Assembly (NCBI GenBank): GCA_943357175.1 | Contig: CALRGE010000003.1 | Span: 1 to 64,000, forward strand | DNA from: Candidatus Peribacteria bacterium | GTDB taxonomy: Bacteria > Patescibacteriota > Gracilibacteria > UBA1369 > 2-02-FULL-48-14 | DNA: 64,000 nt | Direction of reading: 5' to 3' | Part shown: positions 7,877 to 17,213 of the stretch, piece after piece | Layout of the letters: each line of letters begins with the position of its first letter | Position numbering within the stretch: position 1 is the stretch's first letter | Notes under the pieces: model-generated | Told to the model about the DNA's origin: nothing | Database searches by the model: none | What the model saw: only the letters and a program-made list of their open reading frames with translations | Program-made: the position numbers and the translations under genes

Positions 7877-9245
7877 TTGCGTTTTCTAGTAATTTTCTAA
7901 CAACATCTCCGACCCTTCTAATTTCTTTCTCAGTTGAAGCCGCGGTAAATCTTGCCAATAAATTTGCCCCTTCCGGTCTAAACATTTCACCGGGAGCAAC
8001 CATTAATTTATGCTCATTTGCAAGAATACTCATTGCTTCTTGTGTTCCGGAAACAGGTCTACCATTTTTATCACGAACCAATGGCTGACCATCTGGTCCC
8101 ACCAAAGCACCAGTTCCGTAAAATGAATCTCCAATTTGGAAGGGAATTTGAGACGACAACTGCTCATCCATGAGATTTCTTGCTGCATTAATTGCTATAT
8201 ATCTTTTACCCATAGCCGCATGTATTCCACGTGGATCTGACCATAGAGCATAAGCAGTATTAGCTTCATCACCTCTTGTGTAGGCATTCCAATTTCCCTT
8301 TACTTTCCTTGCTGCAGCCATATATGATTTTGCCATTTCATCGTGGCCCTGAGGTGCAAGCCAAAGCATAGTGGCTGTCTTTTTCTGTGAATCTGTTACT
8401 TTCGTTTCTCCGACTAAAACTGAAATTTTCCCAAGCACTTCTGGAGGCAATTTTTGCAAATCCTTCAGTCCTAAAATATCAACTCCATTACGAGCAATCG
8501 GAGAATAGAATGCATCTATGTTGAAGAACACATTATATTCAGCACAAATTTCTGCAATTTCGACTATTGTTTCTTTTGAAACTCCAAGACCAGTAGGATT
8601 ACTTGGTTGAATTGTATTAACACCCATCAGTCTCAATGTCGAATCATTTTTAACAAACTCAATCGCTTCTCTGACTCCATCTGGACTTTGCAAAAGACCA
8701 TGACCATCTGTTGTAGGAGAGTAAACCAATTGAATACCGATTTCTTGTGCAGAATCTTGATAACCTGACCAAGTTAGTGGGTCAACAATCATAGTTGGTT
8801 TTGCTCTAACTCCAGTTTCCGCATCAATTTTTTCAGATTTTTGTCTTACTGCAGTTAAAAAAGAATTTATCGCAGCTCTACCTGAAATTGTTGACATCCC
8901 CTGGTATGACGTCGTAATTCCTAAGCCATTCCTAGCTATTAAATCAACAACCTTTGGATACTCTGCAGCATAATTTTGTGGCAAATCATAAACCCCCGGA
9001 TTTTTTGGATCAGCTTCAATTCCAGTCAATTTACCAATATCTCTTCTGTATTCTTTAAATGCTGGATCCAAATCTTCACCAACTAATGAAATATCTCCTG
9101 CAGATTGATCAATAATATCACCACCCAATTTTTGTGCAGCCGCTTTCATCTCCTGCAAACTCGCTCCCTTATAAGGTCTCCCCAAAACCGGCCTTTTCAA
9201 TGCATCGTTTCCTGAAACAAATTCTTCCATTGAGGGCTTATTCAT
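7869..9245 (-). CDS. PLP-dependent class I/II aminotransferase-like protein
   Basis: 458 residues with fold-type I features: SYQGMSTISGRAAI (113-126, PLP-phosphate region), QPSNPTG (213-219, with N216), NIDAFYSPI (242-250, D244 to the pyridine nitrogen) and a C-terminal ARFTAAS that includes the substrate-carboxylate Arg. The expected Schiff-base Lys lies in VTDSQKK (283-289) instead of the usual SxSK motif, so the lysine is present but its surroundings are unusual. It is the first gene of the operon, followed with overlap by the GCS2-like ligase. It presumably supplies or removes an amino group on the ligase substrate. Activity could also be a lyase or decarboxylase. Confidence 0.75.
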   Translation of the reverse strand: MNKPSMEEFVSGNDALKRPVLGRPYKGASLQEMKAAAQKLGGDIIDQSAGDISLVGEDLDPAFKEYRRDIGKLTGIEADPKNPGVYDLPQNYAAEYPKVVDLIARNGLGITTSYQGMSTISGRAAINSFLTAVRQKSEKIDAETGVRAKPTMIVDPLTWSGYQDSAQEIGIQLVYSPTTDGHGLLQSPDGVREAIEFVKNDSTLRLMGVNTIQPSNPTGLGVSKETIVEIAEICAEYNVFFNIDAFYSPIARNGVDILGLKDLQKLPPEVLGKISVLVGETKVTDSQKKTATMLWLAPQGHDEMAKSYMAAARKVKGNWNAYTRGDEANTAYALWSDPRGIHAAMGKRYIAINAARNLMDEQLSSQIPFQIGDSFYGTGALVGPDGQPLVRDKNGRPVSGTQEAMSILANEHKLMVAPGEMFRPEGANLLARFTAASTEKEIRRVGDVVRKLLENANG

Positions 9246-9419
9246 ATTTTATGATTAACAAAATAAGACAACAAATTATCCTCTTGTCACAAGCAAGTAA
9301 ATTCAATTCCGGCTTTTGTGCTTGACGATTGTGGCGAAATCTTAGCTTCATAGCTTATATGTGGCTTGATGAGCCGAATAAGTACGAGTAGAATTCGCTG
9401 GAAAATAAATTTAAAAAAT

Positions 9420-12400
9420 ATGTTCCGCCCAGTCGACCCAAAAACAGATTTACCAGAAGTTGAGAAAAAGCATCTTGAATATTGGAAAAGAAAAGATATT
9501 TTCAAGAAATCGGTGGAGCAAAGAAAAGGGAAGGAGAAGTTTGTTTTCTTCGATGGACCACCTTTTGCAAACGGTCTTCCACATTACGGTCACATAATGG
9601 CAAATTCTTTGAAAGATGCAGTGACTCGTTATAAATCAATGCAAGGATTTTATGTTCCTCGAACAAACGGATGGGATTGTCACGGCTTGCCAGTTGAATA
9701 CGAAATTGAAAAACAGTTGGAACTTTCAGGTAGAAAACAGATTGAAGAATATGGAATAGAAAACTTCAACACAAAATGCCGTGAAAGCGTTTTTAAATAC
9801 ACAAAAGAATGGGAAACACTTTTGGAGAGAATTGCTCGTTGGGTTGATATTGAAGACGGCTACGCAACTCTCGATTCAACATACATGGAGTCAATTTGGT
9901 GGGTTTTCAAACAAATTTGGGATAAAAAACTTATCTATCAGGGGTTCAAATCAATGCATATTTGCCCTCGTTGTGCGACTCCGCTTTCAAATTTTGAAGT
10001 TTCTCTTGGTTATAAAGATGTTACTGATCTCTCAGCAACAGTAAAATTCAGATCAAAAGAAGATCCAAATACATATTTCTTGGCATGGACTACAACTCCT
10101 TGGACACTTCCTGGAAATACGGCATTAGCAGTTGGAGCGGATATCAAATATGTAAAAGTTACTAGAAACGGAGAACACTTTATTCTTGCAAAAGATCTTC
10201 TTGAGAAAAATTTTGAGATGGATGGGTTGATAATTGAAGAGGAAATGGATGGCGCTGCTTTGAAAGGTAAGAAATTCGAGCCTCTCTTTAATTACTATGT
10301 AAATTCAGGCCTTCCTGGAATCGAAAATGCCTTCAAAATAATTACTACAGATTTCGTCGATACAGCAACAGGAACAGGAATAATTCATATTGCAGGTGGT
10401 TACGGTGAAGATGATATGAACGCCGTGATTGCAAACGATATGCCAATAATTCAGCACGTTGATATGAACGGTAATTTCAACCCTGAAGTTACAGACTTTG
10501 CCGGAAAATTTGTGAAAGGGCAGGATCAAAATGTGGCAGCTTTCATTGAAAAAAATGGTCTACTTTTCAAAAAAGAAAATATTCGACATAGCTATCCACA
10601 TTGCTGGCGCTGTGATACTCCACTTTTAAACTACGCAACAAAGGCCTGGTTTGTGAGAGTTACAGATTTGAAAGATAAATTAATTGCAAACAACAAAAAA
10701 ATTCATTGGCAGCCTGAACATCTTCAAGAAGGACGATTCGGAAAATGGCTTGAGCAAGTTCGTGATTGGAATATTTCCAGAAATCGTTTCTGGGGCTGTC
10801 CAATGCCAATTTGGCAGTGTGAATGTGGAGTTTTTGAATGTATCGGATCAATGGCTGAGCTCAAAGAAAGAGCTGGTTCCTTGCCAATGCGTGATAATGA
10901 AATCGATCTTCATAAACCATACATCGACGAACTCACAATGGAATGTAAGGCTTGTCACAAAACTATGAGAAGAATTCCGGAAGTTTTGGATTGCTGGTTT
11001 GAATCAGGTGCAATGCCTTATGCTCAGCTTCATTACCCATTTGAAAACAAAGAAGAATTTGAGAAAAATTTTCCTGCAAATTTCATTGCAGAAGGAGTAG
11101 ATCAAACTCGTGGTTGGTTTTATACACTCCACGTTTTAGCGACAATTTTATTCGATGAACCCGCTTTCAAGAACGTAATTGTAAACGGAATCCTTTTGGC
11201 TGCAGATGGTGAAAAACTTTCAAAAAGAAAGAAAAATTACCCTGATCCAAATAAACTTTTTGATGAAAAGGGAGTGGATTCCACAAGAATGTTTCTTTAC
11301 ACCTCAACTGCCCCGCTCGCAGAAGACGTTCGTTTTTCAGAAATGCACGTTGAAGAAATAGTGAAAAAATTCACTTTAACACTTTGGAACACTTATAGTT
11401 TCTTCGTGACATACGCAAACATAGACAATTTTAAATTCGACGAAAAATTACCAAATTCAGAAAATATTCTTGATCAATGGATTCTTTCAAAATTAAACTC
11501 ACTGATCAAAGAAACAACTGAGCAAATGGAGGAATACAACTTAACAAAGGCAACAAGGCCGATGCTAGATTTTGTTGATAATCTTTCAAATTGGTATTTA
11601 CGTAGAAGCCGAAGAAGATTCTGGAAATCAGAGAATGATGCTGATAAAAACCAAGCCTACCAAACCCTATATGTTGTGCTTGTTGAGTTCTCAAAACTCA
11701 TAGCACCATTCATGCCATTTATTTCCGATGAAATTTTCAGAAATCTAACAGAGAAAGAATCAGTTCACTTAGAAGACTGGCCGACAGCTAATGAAGATTT
11801 AATTGATGAAGAACTTAATGCAGAAGTTGCAGCTGCTAGATTAATTGTAACACTTGGCCATGCAATTCGTGGGAAAAAGAAAATCAGAGTAAGGCAACCA
11901 TTAAAAAAAGTTCAGATCGTTCTATCTAAATCTGTGAAACCGGAAGTGATAGAAAATCAACGAGAAGTTATATTAGAGGAATTGAATGTTAAAGAGCTAG
12001 AAATCATAAATGATGCAAAAGAGATTGCAGATGTATTAATTCAGGCAAATGCAAAACTACTTGGCCCAAAATATGGAAAAGAAGTTCAAAGTATTATTAA
12101 TGCAGCAAAAGCTGGAAATTATGAGATTTTAGAATCAGGACAGGTTAAAATATTAACATTCACACTTGAACCTAATGAGATTGACTTCATTTATAAAGGC
12201 AAAGAAGGACAGGATGTTGAAACTCAAAATGGAGTGCTTGTTTCACTAGATACAAATCTTTCAGAGGAGCTTATAAAAGAAGGCTACATGCGTGAAATCA
12301 TCAGATTCATCCAAGATATGCGTAAAGAAGCAGGATATCAGGTTAGTGATAGAATTTTGTGCTTGGTCGAGTCCGAACCTGCAATCAATGAAGCAGTACT

Positions 12401-12539
12401 ACTACATTCTGACACTATCAAAACTGAAACACTTTCAAATGAGCTACAAGTAGGCGGTGATCTTGAATGGGATCTTGAAAAAAATGTGGAAATTGAAGGT
12501 TATCTAACTAAGCTTGCAGTAAAACTCTATAAGTCATAA
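9420..12539 (+). CDS. ileS: Isoleucyl-tRNA synthetase, IleS2/eukaryal-like type
   Basis: 1039 residues from the ATG at 9420 (MFRPVDPKTD). An ATG at 9366 would add 18 basic residues not typical of the family. Class I motifs are PHYGH (54-58, HIGH-like) and KLSKR (near 598-602), the latter followed by KKNYPDP. Cysteine pairs in CPRCATPLS and CWRCDTPLLNYATKAW and the KLSKRKKNYPDP loop are those of the IleS2 clade, which includes eukaryotic cytosolic and mupirocin-resistant bacterial enzymes. The CP1 editing domain is present (TTTPWTLPGNTAL). The C-terminal anticodon and tail regions are complete. It is the first gene of a plus-strand run through ruvX. Confidence 0.95.
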   Translation: MFRPVDPKTDLPEVEKKHLEYWKRKDIFKKSVEQRKGKEKFVFFDGPPFANGLPHYGHIMANSLKDAVTRYKSMQGFYVPRTNGWDCHGLPVEYEIEKQLELSGRKQIEEYGIENFNTKCRESVFKYTKEWETLLERIARWVDIEDGYATLDSTYMESIWWVFKQIWDKKLIYQGFKSMHICPRCATPLSNFEVSLGYKDVTDLSATVKFRSKEDPNTYFLAWTTTPWTLPGNTALAVGADIKYVKVTRNGEHFILAKDLLEKNFEMDGLIIEEEMDGAALKGKKFEPLFNYYVNSGLPGIENAFKIITTDFVDTATGTGIIHIAGGYGEDDMNAVIANDMPIIQHVDMNGNFNPEVTDFAGKFVKGQDQNVAAFIEKNGLLFKKENIRHSYPHCWRCDTPLLNYATKAWFVRVTDLKDKLIANNKKIHWQPEHLQEGRFGKWLEQVRDWNISRNRFWGCPMPIWQCECGVFECIGSMAELKERAGSLPMRDNEIDLHKPYIDELTMECKACHKTMRRIPEVLDCWFESGAMPYAQLHYPFENKEEFEKNFPANFIAEGVDQTRGWFYTLHVLATILFDEPAFKNVIVNGILLAADGEKLSKRKKNYPDPNKLFDEKGVDSTRMFLYTSTAPLAEDVRFSEMHVEEIVKKFTLTLWNTYSFFVTYANIDNFKFDEKLPNSENILDQWILSKLNSLIKETTEQMEEYNLTKATRPMLDFVDNLSNWYLRRSRRRFWKSENDADKNQAYQTLYVVLVEFSKLIAPFMPFISDEIFRNLTEKESVHLEDWPTANEDLIDEELNAEVAAARLIVTLGHAIRGKKKIRVRQPLKKVQIVLSKSVKPEVIENQREVILEELNVKELEIINDAKEIADVLIQANAKLLGPKYGKEVQSIINAAKAGNYEILESGQVKILTFTLEPNEIDFIYKGKEGQDVETQNGVLVSLDTNLSEELIKEGYMREIIRFIQDMRKEAGYQVSDRILCLVESEPAINEAVLLHSDTIKTETLSNELQVGGDLEWDLEKNVEIEGYLTKLAVKLYKS

Positions 12540-12548
12540 AATCTAAGC

Positions 12549-12917
12549 ATGATTGTTTCAATAATTTACACACTACTTGCGAACGCAATTGCACTCTTTA
12601 TAAGTGATAAAATTTTAGATGGGCTGAGCATTGATGGTGGATACATTGCCTTTATAGTAGTTGGTCTCACAATTGCCGCATTAAATTTCTTCGTAAAACC
12701 AATCCTAAAATTTTTAGCCTTTCCCCTTGTATTTTTTAGTGCAGGTTTATTTTTATTTGTAATTAATGCATTTATAATTTACCTCGCCAAATATCTGATA
12801 GATGTTATGGATATCAGTAATATTGCTATGCATGTAGATAATCTATTGACCTATGTGCTTGCCGCTATTATCTTTGGCCTCGCAAACTGGTTTATTTCAT
12901 GGTTAACAAAAAATTAA
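12549..12917 (+). CDS. YvlD-like four-helix membrane protein (phage holin family 4 superfamily)
   Basis: 122 residues with four hydrophobic helices (about 4-22, 31-52, 58-85, 98-118). NFFVKPILKFLAFPLVF and the final GLANWFISWL fit the widespread PF04020/YvlD family, whose members are called holin-like but usually sit in chromosomes without phage. It lies 9 bases after ileS and 1 base before secG, so it is probably co-transcribed. Function is unknown. Confidence 0.75.
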   Translation: MIVSIIYTLLANAIALFISDKILDGLSIDGGYIAFIVVGLTIAALNFFVKPILKFLAFPLVFFSAGLFLFVINAFIIYLAKYLIDVMDISNIAMHVDNLLTYVLAAIIFGLANWFISWLTKN

Positions 12918-12918
12918 T

Positions 12919-13146
12919 ATGTTAGAAAAAGTTTTAATGATTCTACAGGCAATATCTGCAATATTTCTTGTTATTAGCATCATCGTTCAAGAAAGAGGAG
13001 GAGGATTATCAGACGCAATTGCAGGTTCTGCAGGTTCAAATACTATCCAAACAAGCAAAAGAGGTGCTGAAAAAGTGCTTTCTTACTTAACAGTAGTATT
13101 TCTTGTTGCATTTATTCTATTGTCCTTAGTTCTCAACTTTGTATAA
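12919..13146 (+). CDS. secG: Preprotein translocase subunit SecG
   Basis: 75 residues with two membrane helices (about 3-22 and 52-73) joined by the conserved cytosolic loop QERGGGLSDAIAG, which is diagnostic of SecG. It is a small auxiliary subunit of the SecYEG channel. ATG at 12919, one base after the preceding stop; its own stop abuts the next ATG. Confidence 0.92.
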   Translation: MLEKVLMILQAISAIFLVISIIVQERGGGLSDAIAGSAGSNTIQTSKRGAEKVLSYLTVVFLVAFILLSLVLNFV

Positions 13147-14799
13147 ATGGAGCTCTTCTGGAAAACAATTAAATCCTTAAATAGTAAGGAGAGATTGGCG
13201 TCATTTTTTCTGTTAGCAATTTTTTTTCCAAGCACCATTTCAATAATACTTAAAGATAGTAATAGTTTTTCACAAAATACAGGTTCAAAAATTTATACTG
13301 AGGCACTTGTAGGTCAAATTACGCATTTAAACCCTGTATATACTGAGTTATCCGATGTTGATTCAGATATTTCAAGTTTGATTTTTTCAGGTTTAGTTAG
13401 ATATAACCCTAAAACAAAAGAATTCGACGAAGATATTGCAACTCATACACTCAGTGAAGATAAATTAATCTATACTTTTACCCTTAAAAACGGAATTATT
13501 TGGGAAGATGGTCTAGAAATGACTGCTGATGATATTTATTTTACATATGTCGATGTAATTCAAAATGAAAATTTTAAAAATCCTATTCTAAAATCAAATT
13601 TTCAAGGAGTAAAAATTGAACAGCCTAATTCACGCACAATTACCTTCACGCTAAATGCTCCAAATTCATTCTTTTATTCTGAGTTAACAACCGGAATTTT
13701 ACCAAAACATATTTTGCAAGACACACCTGTTGAAGATATTGATAAGAGTGATTTTAATAAAAGCCCGATTGGTGCGGGCCCATATAAAGTAGAGGGCAGT
13801 TATCAAACAAATAGTGATTCAACATCTACAGTTACGCTTATAAGAAATGATAAATATTTTGGGGCTACACCGTCAATTGAAAAAATTAGATTTATTGCAT
13901 ATACAAATATAAATGAATTGATAGATAACAGATCAGTTTGGCATGGAGCAGGCCGAATTAAATCATCACAAATTGCAGATATTGATACTTCTGATCTTTC
14001 CTCAATATCTTATGAATTACCTCAATACACTGCATTATTTTTAAATACAGATTCAAAATTTTTAGGTAAAAATAAAGTGAGATTGGCAATTTCTAAAGCA
14101 ATTGATAAAACGCAAATCTTATCAATCACTTCTTACACAAAACAAATTGATACTCCACTTTTAGAGTTAAACCAAAATAATTGGTCAAATAAATATAATT
14201 TGTCTGAATCTCAAGGAGCACTATTTGATTCAGGTTGGAAATTCAATGAGGCTGAAATATTTCGTAAAAATGCAGATCAAGAAACATTAAGTTTAAGATT
14301 GATAAGAAGAGATTTCTCAAATACAAATGAAAATCAAGAAAAAACTTTTTCAGATGTATCTGCCGTAATTGCAGAACAACTTAAAGTAGTAGGTATTGAA
14401 GTAAAAATTGAGGCATATGAAGTTGCAGCCCTAAATGAAATAATAATTAACAGAGATTATGACATGCTTTTATCAGGTCAAAGCCTAGGATATAATCTTG
14501 ATACTTTCTCATTTTGGCATTCAAGCCAGTCTAATGAAAATGGCTTGAATTTATCAAATTATCAAAATCCTAAAGCTGATTATTTAATAGAAAATATTAG
14601 AAAAACATTCGGACAAACTGAGAAAGAAGAAGATCTGACTTCACTAGCAACTGTTATTGCAGATGATGTACCGGCAGTTTTCTTATTTACACCAACATAT
14701 TATTACCTAGTTGATAAAAGTATATCTGGAATAAACCTTGAGAATATATTATTGCCAAAAGATAGATTTGCAAATATATCAGAATGGATATTTAATTAA
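13147..14799 (+). CDS. Family 5 extracellular solute-binding protein (peptide ABC-type)
   Basis: 550 residues. A hydrophobic segment (about 17-36) acts as signal anchor; there is no lipobox Cys. The mature part has the SBP_bac_5 pattern: LNPVYTELSDVDSDISSLIFSG, then IWEDGLEMTADDIYFTY, then SPIGAGPYKV and late MLLSGQSLGYNLD. These proteins bind oligopeptides or similar ligands outside the membrane for DppBCDF/OppBCDF permeases, which are not in this window. The ATG directly follows the secG stop. Confidence 0.85.
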   Translation: MELFWKTIKSLNSKERLASFFLLAIFFPSTISIILKDSNSFSQNTGSKIYTEALVGQITHLNPVYTELSDVDSDISSLIFSGLVRYNPKTKEFDEDIATHTLSEDKLIYTFTLKNGIIWEDGLEMTADDIYFTYVDVIQNENFKNPILKSNFQGVKIEQPNSRTITFTLNAPNSFFYSELTTGILPKHILQDTPVEDIDKSDFNKSPIGAGPYKVEGSYQTNSDSTSTVTLIRNDKYFGATPSIEKIRFIAYTNINELIDNRSVWHGAGRIKSSQIADIDTSDLSSISYELPQYTALFLNTDSKFLGKNKVRLAISKAIDKTQILSITSYTKQIDTPLLELNQNNWSNKYNLSESQGALFDSGWKFNEAEIFRKNADQETLSLRLIRRDFSNTNENQEKTFSDVSAVIAEQLKVVGIEVKIEAYEVAALNEIIINRDYDMLLSGQSLGYNLDTFSFWHSSQSNENGLNLSNYQNPKADYLIENIRKTFGQTEKEEDLTSLATVIADDVPAVFLFTPTYYYLVDKSISGINLENILLPKDRFANISEWIFN

Positions 14800-14802
14800 G
14801 TT

Positions 14803-15243
14803 ATGAAAATAATATTATTACAAAGTATCAAAAATATAGGCCAGAAAGGTGAGGTGAAAGAAGTTTCTGAAGGTTATTATAGAAATTTTTTATTACCAAG
14901 AAATTTGGCTTTAGTGGGTACAGATAAACAGATTACCCATATTCAGTCACAAAAAACCAAAGCAGTTGAAAAACTTGAAGGAATGAAAGAAAGTGCTCAT
15001 TCAATTAAATCTAAACTTGAGGGCCAAACATTGATTTTAAAGGAGAAATCCAGTGAATCTGGCTCACTTTATAGAGCAATTAATGAAAAAATCATTGTAG
15101 AACTGATTAAAGATCAACTTCATGCAATTATTCCTGCAAACTCAATTAAATTAACTGAGCATTTTAAAAATACTGGGACTTTTCAGGTAAAAATCAATCT
15201 TTTCAAGGGTGTAGATGCAAATTTAAATTTGAAAATTGAGTAA
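14803..15243 (+). CDS. rplI: 50S ribosomal protein L9
   Basis: 146 residues. The N-terminal rRNA-binding domain has the signature GQKGEVKEVSEGYYRNFLLP (13-32), followed by the long connecting helix and the C-terminal domain ending in VDANLNLKIE. L9 has been reported missing from some CPR lineages, so its presence narrows the possible placement. It is 3 bases after the solute-binding protein gene. Confidence 0.95.
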   Translation: MKIILLQSIKNIGQKGEVKEVSEGYYRNFLLPRNLALVGTDKQITHIQSQKTKAVEKLEGMKESAHSIKSKLEGQTLILKEKSSESGSLYRAINEKIIVELIKDQLHAIIPANSIKLTEHFKNTGTFQVKINLFKGVDANLNLKIE

Positions 15244-15268
15244 TTCTGATCGAAGCTCAGGCATAACT

Positions 15269-15658
15269 ATGAAAGGAAAAATCTTAGCCTTAGACCTTGG
15301 AACAAGAAAAACAGGTCTTGCTATTTCAGATATAGATCAAACAATGGGTTTTATGCGGCCTGAGATTATGCATACCTCAACTGAAGAGCTAATTTTAGCT
15401 ATCAAAACACTCATTCAAAGCGAATCTATTCAAGAATTGCTACTAGGTCTGCCATTATCTTTATCTGGTGAAATGGATGAGAATAACAAGGTTTTTCAGA
15501 TAATAAAAAGAATTGAATCGGAAATCAAAATCCCAATAAATAAAATAGATGAAAGATTAACAACTAAACAAGCAATTTCAAAAAGTTCAAAAAATGAAGA
15601 AGACGATAGTCAATCAGCATTAATATTGTTACAAAATTATTTAGATATCAAAGCCTGA
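15269..15658 (+). CDS. ruvX: Putative pre-16S rRNA nuclease / Holliday-junction resolvase family (YqgF)
   Basis: 129 residues from the ATG at 15269. An in-frame TTG at 15236 overlaps rplI but adds 11 unconserved residues. RNase H fold: LALDLGTRKTGLAIS (strand 1 with catalytic Asp), ELLLGLPLSLSGEMD and IDERLTTKQA, ending with a DDSQSALILLQNYL helix in which an Asp completes the site. YqgF/RuvX acts in 16S rRNA 5'-end processing. The 3' end overlaps convergent pgk by 22 bases. Confidence 0.9.
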   Translation: MKGKILALDLGTRKTGLAISDIDQTMGFMRPEIMHTSTEELILAIKTLIQSESIQELLLGLPLSLSGEMDENNKVFQIIKRIESEIKIPINKIDERLTTKQAISKSSKNEEDDSQSALILLQNYLDIKA

Positions 15659-16821
15659 ATTCCTGGTAAGGTTTTCCCCTCCAAAAATTCTAGCATCGCA
15701 CCACCTCCTGTAGAAATGTGCGTGAATTTTTCCAATGGTATATTAAACTTATTTATTGCATCTATGGTGTCACCTCCACCAATAATTGAGCTAATCTTCA
15801 TCTCAGAAATTTTTAGCGCTAAATCTCTTGTCCCAGCCACAAATTGAGGATATTCATATAAGCCCATTGGCCCATTCCAAATCACGGTTGAAGATTCTCT
15901 AATAACATCTTGAAAATTCATTATTGTTTTACTACCAATATCCAATATTTTCATATCATCTAAAACTGAATCAGAATTAAGAGTTTCTGCAGGGGCATCT
16001 TTATTTATTTGCTTTGCCACAACTACATCAACAGGAAGTAAAACCTTTTTTCCCATTTTCTCCGCATCAATTAAAAATTTCTTCGCAACTTCCAATTTTT
16101 CTTTCTCAAACAGAGAAGATCCAATATTTTTTCCTTGTGCTGCCAAAAAAGTATTCGCAAGTGCACCACCAATTAAAAAAGAGTCTGCAATTTGAAGGAA
16201 ATTATTCAAAATACCAATTTTTGTATCAATTTTTGCTCCACCTGTTAATAAACAAACAGGCTTCTTTGGGTTCTGTAATAATCCTGATAAAACTTCTATT
16301 TCTTTTTGAAGAAGTAAACCGGCGTAAGAAGGTAAAAATTTAGCTACTCCAGCAGTACTTGCATGTGCTCGATGTACAGTTCCAAAAGCATCATTAACAA
16401 ATATATCAGCATAAGACGCCAGTTGTTTCGCAAAATTATCATCATTTTCCTCTTCCTCAGGATGGAATCTTGTATTTTCTAGCAAATAAACGCTAGATTC
16501 CATTTCCTTTAATTTATTCAGAACTTCTTCTCCAATACAATCATCCAGCTTAACAACATTAGTTTTTAGTAGATTTTCAAGTTCTTTTGCTATTACGTCA
16601 ACTTTCAAATTTTCAACAAATTTTCCATCAGGTCTGCCAAGATGACTTAAAATTATTACTTTTCCCTCATGGCTTAAAATATATTTTATTGTCTCGAGAC
16701 TTTCAACAATCCTAGTATTATCTTCAATTTCTCCTGCATCAGACAAAGGTACATTCAAATCACATCTTAATAAAACCTTTTTACCCTTTAAATTGGCATC
16801 TTTTAAAATAGGAATATTCAT
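15637..16821 (-). CDS. pgk: Phosphoglycerate kinase
   Basis: 394 residues, full length. It makes ATP from 1,3-bisphosphoglycerate in glycolysis. Motifs are LLRCDLNVPL (N-terminal substrate site), ILLSHLGRPDG-like ILSHLGRPDGK, GGAKIDTKIG in the ATP-binding domain, WNGPMGLYE and GGGDTIDAI. The start overlaps the end of ribH by 4 bases, an unusual coupling of a glycolytic gene to riboflavin genes. Confidence 0.97.
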   Translation of the reverse strand: MNIPILKDANLKGKKVLLRCDLNVPLSDAGEIEDNTRIVESLETIKYILSHEGKVIILSHLGRPDGKFVENLKVDVIAKELENLLKTNVVKLDDCIGEEVLNKLKEMESSVYLLENTRFHPEEEENDDNFAKQLASYADIFVNDAFGTVHRAHASTAGVAKFLPSYAGLLLQKEIEVLSGLLQNPKKPVCLLTGGAKIDTKIGILNNFLQIADSFLIGGALANTFLAAQGKNIGSSLFEKEKLEVAKKFLIDAEKMGKKVLLPVDVVVAKQINKDAPAETLNSDSVLDDMKILDIGSKTIMNFQDVIRESSTVIWNGPMGLYEYPQFVAGTRDLALKISEMKISSIIGGGDTIDAINKFNIPLEKFTHISTGGGAMLEFLEGKTLPGIQALISK

Positions 16822-17213
16822 AAAATTTTTAACATTTTAGTGGCTAGAAATGAAGCTTCATAGGCTTTATGAATTCTTTTAACTGCATGTGACTTTTTTG
16901 AGCACATTAAAACTTCAAAAATAATAGGAACTCTATATTTTAAACTAATTTGCATGATTCCATCTGAGCACATTTCACAAACTCTATCATAATGATCTGT
17001 ATCTCCCTTCAAAACCAAACCAAGGGCCACAATAGATGAAATTTTTTTCTTTAAAATTAATTCTTGAGCCGCGAAAGGTATTTCTAATGCTCCCGGAACT
17101 TTTAAAACTAAAGGCTTGATATTTTGCTCTTTAAAACCCTTCAAGGATTCCTCCAACATTTTCTCTGTAATTTCAGAATGAAACTCAGAAACAATAATTG
17201 CAAATTTTTTCAT
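16818..17213 (-). CDS. ribH: 6,7-dimethyl-8-ribityllumazine synthase
   Basis: 131 residues, slightly short for lumazine synthase (about 140-160). It condenses the RibB product (3,4-dihydroxybutanone phosphate) with the pyrimidine from RibD. VSEFHSEITEKML is the N-terminal Phe/Asn-type loop, VPGALEIPFAAQ the phosphate/substrate strand, and GDTDHYDRVC the catalytic His region. It overlaps ribE by 4 bases upstream and pgk by 4 downstream. Confidence 0.92.
   Translation of the reverse strand: MKKFAIIVSEFHSEITEKMLEESLKGFKEQNIKPLVLKVPGALEIPFAAQELILKKKISSIVALGLVLKGDTDHYDRVCEMCSDGIMQISLKYRVPIIFEVLMCSKKSHAVKRIHKAYEASFLATKMLKIL

Noticed and set aside
4682-9245. LysW-type lysine/arginine operon (LysX, LysJ, LysK)
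   Set aside because: An aminotransferase and M20 peptidase are present, but there is no LysW carrier and the ligase is GCS2-like rather than ATP-grasp.
9322-9360. ileS promoter with TTGACG at 9322-9327
   Set aside because: No -10 at proper spacing; the best (TTCATA) needs a 19-base spacer, so not listed as a feature.
12549-12917. Phage holin from a prophage
   Set aside because: It matches the chromosomal YvlD family and sits between ileS and secG with no phage genes.
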